NCBI GenBank assembly: GCA_040901775.1
Contig: JBBDYF010000076.1
Coordinates: 1-6,111, forward strand
DNA from: CAYLLN01 sp040901775
GTDB taxonomy: Bacteria; Planctomycetota; Planctomycetia; Pirellulales; Pirellulaceae
Length of the DNA: 6,111 nucleotides
Direction of reading: 5' to 3'
Shown here piece after piece: positions 1 to 6,111 of this stretch. The notes beneath the pieces are model-generated. The model was not told the DNA's origin, searched no databases, and worked only from the letters and a program-made list of their open reading frames with translations. The position numbers were made by a program, and so were the translations under genes. Numbering within the stretch: the stretch's first letter is position 1; each line of letters begins with the position of its first letter.

Positions 1-134
1 CAACTTAGCGTCCTGCCCGAAAAGCTCCAAATCTCTGCTAGCGTGAACGGTTACCGACGGGAGCACCTGGCACGCGAGATGCTGCAATCTTCGGCATCGG
101 AAATTACTTCCCGCTTTCACCGGAGGATTTTGAA

Positions 135-374
135 ATGGCAGAGACCAAGAACATCAAAGAGCACATGCCGGTCATGGGGTCGTGCGGCAATCGGCTGGGG
201 GACGTTGACCACGTCGAGGGGGATGCGATCAAACTGACCAAAAAGAGCAGCCCCGACGGCAAGCACCACTTCATCCCGATGAACTGGGTCGAGAAGGTGG
301 ACGATTCGGTGCGGCTCAACAAGGACTGCGGCGAGGCGAAAAAAGAATGGAAAACCGATCCTTCCGAAGCCTGA
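135..374 (+). CDS. DUF2171 family small protein
   Basis: This is a 79-residue soluble protein with no signal peptide or membrane segment, so it is probably cytoplasmic. The whole chain resembles DUF2171, a small domain of unknown function thought to have a PRC-barrel-like beta fold. Family-like features are an IKEHMPV start (residues 7-13), a GDVDHVEGDAIKL strand pair (22-34), the turn SPDGKHHFIP (39-48) followed by the WVEKVDD segment (51-57), and VRLNK near the end (59-63). The start is well supported: GGAGGA at 122-127 lies seven bases before the ATG. Cys17 sits in the turn where relatives, as I recall them, usually have an acidic residue, and Cys65 is near the C-terminus. The gene stands alone, followed by a strong hairpin, so it is probably its own transcription unit. 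The function of the family is not known; a ligand-binding or structural role is only a guess. The family call is made from memory of its consensus. Confidence 0.85.
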   Translation: MAETKNIKEHMPVMGSCGNRLGDVDHVEGDAIKLTKKSSPDGKHHFIPMNWVEKVDDSVRLNKDCGEAKKEWKTDPSEA

Positions 375-395
375 TCGACCAGCGGACATTTTGAC

Positions 396-436
396 GCGCC
401 CGGACACCCGGTTTAGCCGGGTTGTCCGGCCTGCGC
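396..436 (+). terminator. strong GC-rich hairpin, possible terminator of the DUF2171 gene
   Basis: The left arm at 400-411 (CCGGACACCCGG) pairs with 417-429 with only one unpaired T at 422. The loop is TTTAG at 412-416. The stem can be prolonged by GCGC at 396-399 pairing with GCGC at 433-436 across a small internal loop. It begins about 20 bases after the TGA at 372-374 and ends well before the next Shine-Dalgarno site, so it fits a terminator or a transcript 3'-end stabiliser. No clean U-tract follows directly (the nearest T run is at 447-454), so it is not a textbook intrinsic terminator. Confidence 0.5.
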
Positions 437-510
437 GCTGGCGGCTTGAATTTTGCCGGCAGTCAGCCGATGGTAGTTCCAATCCAGGCATCGCCTTCGA
501 GGAGCCAGCC

Positions 511-708
511 ATGCGCACGCTGCTGTTGATTTTGGGAATGTTGATCGTCCTGGGCGGGCTCTCGTCGGTAGAGGTCCAGGCAGGCAAGAAACACAAGGAC
601 AATCCTAAGTTCGCCGTGGCGGGCCCGCCGGCCAAGAAGCACAAGCTGTTCAAGCACAAAACGCCCGGCAAAGCCCGCGAGCACAAACTTCTCGGCAAAC
701 GCCATTAG
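511..708 (+). CDS. small exported Lys/His-rich basic peptide, unknown function
   Basis: I do not recognise the family of this 65-residue protein. Residues 1-24 form a classic signal peptide: Met-Arg, a hydrophobic core LLLILGMLIVLGG, and a VQA|G signal-peptidase-like cleavage site. The mature part of about 41 residues holds 12 Lys, 2 Arg and 5 His against one Asp and one Glu, so it is strongly cationic. The motif KHK occurs at 27-29 (in KKHKD), at 43-45 and 48-50 (in KKHKLFKHK), with a related EHK at 57-59. There are no cysteines. GAGGAG at 499-504 lies six bases before the ATG, which supports this start over a longer open frame beginning at TTG 391. It lies between two hairpins and is probably transcribed alone. 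Binding of an anion, metal, nucleic acid or anionic cell-surface polymer is conceivable from composition only. Confidence 0.75.
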   Translation: MRTLLLILGMLIVLGGLSSVEVQAGKKHKDNPKFAVAGPPAKKHKLFKHKTPGKAREHKLLGKRH

Positions 709-718
709 CTAAGGCGAG

Positions 719-738
719 CGGGAGGCGTCAGCCTCCCG
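719..738 (+). terminator. perfect 8-bp hairpin after the basic peptide gene
   Basis: CGGGAGGC at 719-726 pairs perfectly with GCCTCCCG at 731-738 around the four-base loop GTCA. It starts ten bases after the TAG at 706-708, the position expected of a terminator, but no T-run follows. The same core recurs at 795-808, so this may be a copy of a dispersed repeat that also serves as a transcript end. Confidence 0.45.
722..736. repeat. GAGGCGTCAGCCTCC direct repeat, copy 1
   Basis: The 15-base sequence at 722-736 recurs identically at 795-809, 73 bases downstream. Each copy is itself an inverted repeat (GAGGC, loop GTCA, GCCTC). Two identical copies in a short non-coding stretch suggest a REP-like element or a local duplication. 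Confidence 0.7.
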
Positions 739-767
739 ATAGCACGGCCGCGGATCACTCTCCAAAG

Positions 768-786
768 CCGCGACCATTGGTCGCGG
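768..786. repeat. 19-base near-perfect palindrome CCGCGACCA-T-TGGTCGCGG
   Basis: Nine bases on each side of a single central T are perfectly complementary. As RNA this would fold as an 8-bp stem with a three-base loop. As DNA it could be a dimeric protein site. It lies between the two copies of the GAGGCGTCAGCCTCC element, so the whole 719-808 block has a hairpin-hairpin-hairpin layout. Confidence 0.7.
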
Positions 787-794
787 TGAACGGT

Positions 795-809
795 GAGGCG
801 TCAGCCTCC
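795..809. repeat. GAGGCGTCAGCCTCC direct repeat, copy 2
   Basis: This is an identical copy of the element at 722-736. The stem is five base pairs here (795-799 with 804-808), because the flanking bases that extend copy 1 to eight pairs are not kept. The GTG at 793, the most upstream possible start of the next reading frame, lies against this repeat, which argues against its use. Confidence 0.7.
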
Positions 810-812
810 TGG

Positions 813-847
813 GTGCCACATCCCACGCCCCTCGTGGGCATGCTCAC
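813..847. repeat. imperfect inverted repeat around CCCACG/CGTGGG
   Basis: CCCACG at 822-827 pairs with CGTGGG at 833-838 across a five-base loop. CAT (819-821) pairs with ATG (840-842) after one unpaired C, and GTG (813-815) pairs with CAC (845-847) beyond a small internal loop. It continues the run of hairpins in this gap. Confidence 0.5.
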
Positions 848-946
848 GTTCCTGGGTCCGCAAGGCATCCACGATTCAGCCTCGTCGGTTCAACGCGGCC
901 AAGCAGCCTGAAAAACCGCGACCGATAAACAATTCCAGATGTTTGC

Positions 947-975
947 TTGCATTTGGTTCTCTTTCGCGCGATAAT
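947..975 (+). promoter_or_regulatory. candidate sigma70-type promoter for the DUF1549/DUF1553 gene
   Basis: TTGCAT at 947-952 is separated by exactly 17 bases from GATAAT at 970-975, which matches the -10 consensus at five of six positions. The -35 match is weak (three of six). Transcription would start near 982 and give a leader of about 70 bases before the ATG at 1051. The local AT content is higher than in the surroundings. Planctomycete promoters are poorly characterised, so this is a candidate only. Confidence 0.35.
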
Positions 976-979
976 CGCG
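967..979. promoter_or_regulatory. CGCGAT-A-ATCGCG palindrome over the -10 candidate
   Basis: This 13-base perfect palindrome with a central A covers the proposed -10 hexamer at 970-975. A dimeric regulator bound here would block promoter opening, so it could be an operator. CG-rich palindromes also arise by chance in GC-rich DNA, and no second copy is seen nearby. Confidence 0.25.
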
Positions 980-1038
980 GACGCCCACCTTTCCTGGCAC
1001 GGCTGGGGAGACTCCCTAGCCCGATGGAACACCTCGCC

Positions 1039-1043
1039 AAGGA
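1039..1043 (+). promoter_or_regulatory. Shine-Dalgarno site that fixes the start at 1051
   Basis: AAGGA at 1039-1043 is seven bases before ATG 1051. The in-frame ATG at 1024 and GTG at 793 have no comparable site, and only the 1051 start puts a signal peptide at the N-terminus. Confidence 0.7.
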
Positions 1044-1050
1044 ACCCACC

Positions 1051-3570
<2,520 letters not shown>

Positions 3571-3600
3571 CAGGCAGCGGTCTGCGTAATGCACGATGAT

Positions 3601-3623
3601 ACACGGATCAGGAATATCCGTGT
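3601..3623. repeat. inverted repeat ACACGGAT/ATCCGTGT with an extra ATCCGTG copy
   Basis: ACACGGAT at 3601-3608 pairs perfectly with ATCCGTGT at 3616-3623 across seven bases. A further direct copy of ATCCGTG lies at 3627-3633, so its start is 11 bases after the previous one. The cluster begins 30 bases after the TAA of the DUF1549/DUF1553 gene and could act as a 3'-end hairpin. From memory, similar ATCCGTG-containing phrases recur between genes in planctomycetes and relatives, which suggests a dispersed repeat. No T-run follows the stem. Confidence 0.55.
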
Positions 3624-3737
3624 TCCATCCGTGGCTACTCCTCTCCATTTGTCTGCCCGATTGACTCGCTCCGCCGCTCGATCAGACTGAAAGATCGACC
3701 CCCGCCTCCCTTCCCCGCCATTCTCCCCTCCCGACTC

Positions 3738-3742
3738 AGGAG
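3738..3742 (+). promoter_or_regulatory. Shine-Dalgarno site of the PPC-domain gene
   Basis: AGGAG lies eight bases before ATG 3751 and fixes the start of the PPC-domain protein. It follows a stretch at 3699-3732 in which 31 of 34 bases are pyrimidines; CTCC at 3728-3731 could pair with GGAG at 3739-3742. Confidence 0.75.
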
Positions 3743-3750
3743 CGGTTCCG

Positions 3751-6111
3751 ATGCTATTTGGCCGATCCCTTCGCCTCTGTGCTTGCGCGCTGCTATCGCT
3801 CGTGGCGCTTACCTCGGCGGCGCTCACTTCCGCGGCTTGGGCCCAGTTGCCGGCAACTCAGCTTAATAGTGTCTTTCCGCCGGGAGGCAAGGCCGGAACC
3901 ACCTTGGACGTTGCGCTCGACGGCAACGACTTGGAACAGGTCGATCGGCTCGTATTCAGCCATCCAGGAATTACCGCCGCGGCCAAAATGGGTGCGCCCA
4001 GCGAGTTCGACCCGGCGCCCCGGCCATTGCCGAACCAGTTCACGGTGACGATTGCCGGCGACGTGCCGCCGGGAAGGTACGAAGCGACGGCGGTGGGACG
4101 GTTCGGCATGTCGAACCCGCGAGCGTTCGCGATTGGCACGCTCAACGAGGTGGTTGACGCGGGTGGTAATAACGTTCCCGAAAAGGCGCTCGAAGTGCCG
4201 GTCGGTTCGACGGTCAGCGGCCGCGTCGATGCCAATCAGTACGACTACCTGCGGCTGAACTTGAAGCAAGGAGAGCGGGTGATACTAGATTGCGCGGCCG
4301 AGCGGATCGACTCGCGGCTCAATGCGACGCTGGTGCTGCTCGATCCGGCGGGGCGCGAGATCGACCGCGTGCGCGACTCCGTTCGGCAAGACCCGGTCCT
4401 CGATTTCACCGCGCCGGCCGCCGGGGCCTACTCGCTCAAGCTGTATGACGCGGTCTATGCCGGCGGGGCCGACTATTTTTACCGTCTCGAAGTGAGCGCG
4501 GCGCCGCTGGTCGATTTTGTCTTTCCCCCCAGCGGGCCGGCCGGCTCGAACAATCCATACACCATTTACGGCCGTAATTTGCCCGGCGGCCAGCCCGCCG
4601 AGGGGCTGTCGATAGCCGGCAATCCCCTGCAAAAAGTGCAAGTCAACATTGCGCTGCCCGCCGACGAGCCGGCCACCACGCAGCTCGACTTCGGGGGGCT
4701 GGCTGCGCCACGTCGGGCTTGGCAGGACGGCATCGAGTATCGCCTGCCGACGCCGCAAGGCCCCGCCAGCCCGGTGACGGTTTATTTCAGCAAAACCGCC
4801 AGCCAGGTCGTCGAGCAAGAGCCGAACGACGAGCCGGCCGCGGCGACCAAGCTGACGCTGCCGTGCGAGATGGCGGGGCAGTTCTACCCCGAGCGCGATC
4901 GGGACTGGGTCCAGTTCGACGCCAAGAAGGGCGAGACGTACTGGATCGAGGCGATTTCGCACCAGATGGGAACCGATGCCGACCCTACGTTCGGCCTGTA
5001 TCGCATCACGAAAAACGACAAAGGCGAAGAGCAGGTCGCCGAAATCAACCAGACCGACGACGCGCCAGGCCGCCAGCAACGGATCGGCCGCGACTTTGAC
5101 ACCACCTCGGACGATCCCTCGTTCAAGTTCGTCGTGCCCGAAAATGGCACGTATCGCCTCTTGGTTCGCGACCAGTTCGGCGACAGCCGAAAAGATCCCT
5201 CGTCCGTTTATCGGCTGGAGATTCGCCCGGCGCAGCCCGATTTTCGGTTGCTGGTGCATCCCGATAAGCCGGCCGGCGGTCAGCGCGACCAGAACCAGAC
5301 GCGGCTGGAATCGGTGACGGTTCGCAAAGGAGGAACGACGGTGATGACGGCCCTGGTGAATCGGCAAGACGATTTCGCGGGCGACATTGCGCTGAGCGTC
5401 GAGGGCTTGCCGGCCGGCATTAGCTGTGTCGGGGCGGTGCTGGGGGGAGACGTAACCAGCGCTCCGCTGGTGCTCGTCGCCGCCGAAGGGGCAGCGGCCT
5501 GGACCGGGCCGATCCAGGTCGTCGGCAAGGCAAAGCTTGGCGAGCAAGAGGTCGTCCGCGAAGCTCGCTACGCCGTCGTCGTCTGGGGAACGCCCAACCG
5601 CCAGCAGCAGCGGCCCGATTTTCGGCTGGTGAAGACGATGCAACTGGGCGTGATTGATAACGACGTCGAGCCGGCCTTCGTGCAGATCGGCGAAGACAAA
5701 GTCTGGGAAACGTCGCTGGGCGGCAACGTGGAGATTCCGATTGCGATGACGCGACGGGGCGATTTCAAAGAGGCGGTCAAGCTGGTCGCCGAGGGCCTGC
5801 CCAACGAGATCAAGCCGAAAGAAGTGAATCTGGACGGCAACACCGCCGCCGGCAAGTTCGAGCTGTCGCTCAACCAGCAGAAGACCCAGCCGGGAATCTA
5901 CACGTTCTATATGCGGGGCGACACCAAGCGAAAATACGTTCGCAATCCCGACGCCGTGCCCGCCGCCGAGGCCGAGCAGAAGCAGATCACCGAGACGATC
6001 GCCCAGCTTACCGAAGGGGTGAAAACGGCGACGGCCGTGAAGGACCAGGCGACCAAATCGGCGCAAGAGCTGGCTGCCGCGGCGAAAGCGGCCGAGCAAA
6101 AAAAGAACGAA
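3751..6111 (+). CDS. secreted PPC-domain protein, 3' end beyond the window (partial)
   Basis: 787 codons are present without a stop, and the frame runs off the right edge. Residues 1-31 form a signal peptide ending AWA|Q. Then come an IPT/TIG-like beta domain (about 38-130, starting NSVFPPGGKAGTTLDV); a first pre-peptidase C-terminal (PPC) domain (about 133-250, with the DYLRLNLKQGERV strand pair and the closing YDAVYAGGADYFYRLEV); a second IPT-like domain (about 253-345, FVFPPSGPAGSNNPYTIYGRNL); a second PPC domain (about 355-493) opened by the canonical EQEPNDEP motif and closed by NGTYRLLVRDQFGDSR and YRLEI; and two further beta-sandwich-like stretches (about 497-610 and 611-730). From about 737 the sequence becomes an Ala/Glu/Lys/Gln-rich probable coiled coil. 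No protease catalytic domain is visible, so it is more likely a binding or structural exported protein than an enzyme. It follows the DUF1549/DUF1553 gene by 180 bases and may share its process. Confidence 0.9.
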   Translation, partial: MLFGRSLRLCACALLSLVALTSAALTSAAWAQLPATQLNSVFPPGGKAGTTLDVALDGNDLEQVDRLVFSHPGITAAAKMGAPSEFDPAPRPLPNQFTVTIAGDVPPGRYEATAVGRFGMSNPRAFAIGTLNEVVDAGGNNVPEKALEVPVGSTVSGRVDANQYDYLRLNLKQGERVILDCAAERIDSRLNATLVLLDPAGREIDRVRDSVRQDPVLDFTAPAAGAYSLKLYDAVYAGGADYFYRLEVSAAPLVDFVFPPSGPAGSNNPYTIYGRNLPGGQPAEGLSIAGNPLQKVQVNIALPADEPATTQLDFGGLAAPRRAWQDGIEYRLPTPQGPASPVTVYFSKTASQVVEQEPNDEPAAATKLTLPCEMAGQFYPERDRDWVQFDAKKGETYWIEAISHQMGTDADPTFGLYRITKNDKGEEQVAEINQTDDAPGRQQRIGRDFDTTSDDPSFKFVVPENGTYRLLVRDQFGDSRKDPSSVYRLEIRPAQPDFRLLVHPDKPAGGQRDQNQTRLESVTVRKGGTTVMTALVNRQDDFAGDIALSVEGLPAGISCVGAVLGGDVTSAPLVLVAAEGAAAWTGPIQVVGKAKLGEQEVVREARYAVVVWGTPNRQQQRPDFRLVKTMQLGVIDNDVEPAFVQIGEDKVWETSLGGNVEIPIAMTRRGDFKEAVKLVAEGLPNEIKPKEVNLDGNTAAGKFELSLNQQKTQPGIYTFYMRGDTKRKYVRNPDAVPAAEAEQKQITETIAQLTEGVKTATAVKDQATKSAQELAAAAKAAEQKKNE

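Larger units (their letters stand above)
709..1050. other. 342-base non-coding region with inverted repeats and a promoter candidate
   Basis: The + strand frame of the downstream gene stays open back to GTG 793. That stretch has no signal sequence or domain before residue Met1051 and is built from short inverted repeats, so I treat it as non-coding. It holds hairpins at 719-738, 768-786, 795-808 and 813-847, an element of 15 bases present at 722-736 and 795-809, and a promoter-like pair with a palindrome at 947-979. The dense small hairpins resemble REP-type intergenic repeats, which are common in large bacterial genomes; membership in a genome-wide family cannot be shown from one window. Confidence 0.6.

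Noticed and set aside
1..237. A + strand frame open from the left edge to 237, possibly the end of an upstream gene.
   Set aside because: It overlaps most of the DUF2171 gene in another frame, and its product is Arg/Ser/Trp-rich without family features. No gene is supported in 1-134.
391..510. A longer form of the small basic protein starting at TTG 391.
   Set aside because: The extension crosses the hairpin at 396-436 and would hide the signal peptide. ATG 511 has GAGGAG at ideal spacing.
117..698. A 193-codon open frame on the - strand covering the two small genes.
   Set aside because: It is antisense to two + strand genes with good Shine-Dalgarno sites and has no recognisable domain. It also spans the hairpin at 396-436.
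793..1050. An 86-residue N-terminal extension of the DUF1549/DUF1553 protein starting at GTG 793.
   Set aside because: The segment is Arg/Pro-rich with no domain, overlaps inverted repeats, and would bury the signal peptide inside the protein. AAGGA before ATG 1051 gives a better start.
3661..3690. TTGACT at 3661 as a -35 box for the PPC gene.
   Set aside because: No acceptable -10 hexamer lies 16-18 bases downstream (the sequence there is around AGACTG), so a promoter cannot be supported.
4285..6099. A 604-codon open frame on the - strand.
   Set aside because: It is fully antisense to the PPC-domain gene, whose + strand frame has a Shine-Dalgarno site, signal peptide and EPND motif. The antisense product is Arg/Gly/Leu-rich with no recognisable domain, the usual shadow in GC-rich coding DNA.

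Overview
The window reads as chromosomal DNA of a planctomycete, probably from the Pirellulales or a close relative. The DNA is visibly GC-rich. It encodes a secreted protein combining Big2 (Ig-like), planctomycete cytochrome c-like, DUF1549 and DUF1553 regions, and a large secreted protein with pre-peptidase C-terminal (PPC) domains. Both types are greatly expanded in Planctomycetota. The lineage is inferred from protein families recognised by eye; no search was run.

Layout, all genes on the + strand: (1) 1-134 holds no gene I can support. (2) 135-374 encodes a 79-residue DUF2171-type cytoplasmic protein, followed by a strong hairpin at 396-436 that may end its transcript. (3) 511-708 encodes a 65-residue exported peptide whose mature part is extremely rich in Lys and His. 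It is followed by a perfect hairpin at 719-738. (4) 709-1050 is non-coding, with three or four short inverted repeats, one element present twice, and a promoter candidate overlapping a palindrome. (5) 1051-3570 encodes the 839-residue Big2/cytochrome-like/DUF1549/DUF1553 protein. The frame is open upstream to a GTG at 793, but the Shine-Dalgarno site and signal peptide place the start at 1051. (6) 3571-3750 is a gap with a CACGGAT-type repeat cluster and a pyrimidine-rich leader. (7) 3751-6111 is the first 787 codons of the PPC-domain protein, which continues past the right edge.

The last two genes probably work in the same extracytoplasmic process, since such proteins are commonly neighbours in planctomycete genomes, often with a DUF1501 gene. 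No DUF1501 gene is visible here; one could lie beyond 6111. The substrate and biochemical role of these families are not established, and I assign none. The two small genes at the left have no evident functional link to them.

I see no RNA gene, CRISPR array, transposase or phage gene. The window is mostly ordinary planctomycete sequence. The least explained items are the Lys/His-rich exported peptide and the hairpin-dense repeat region at 709-1050.
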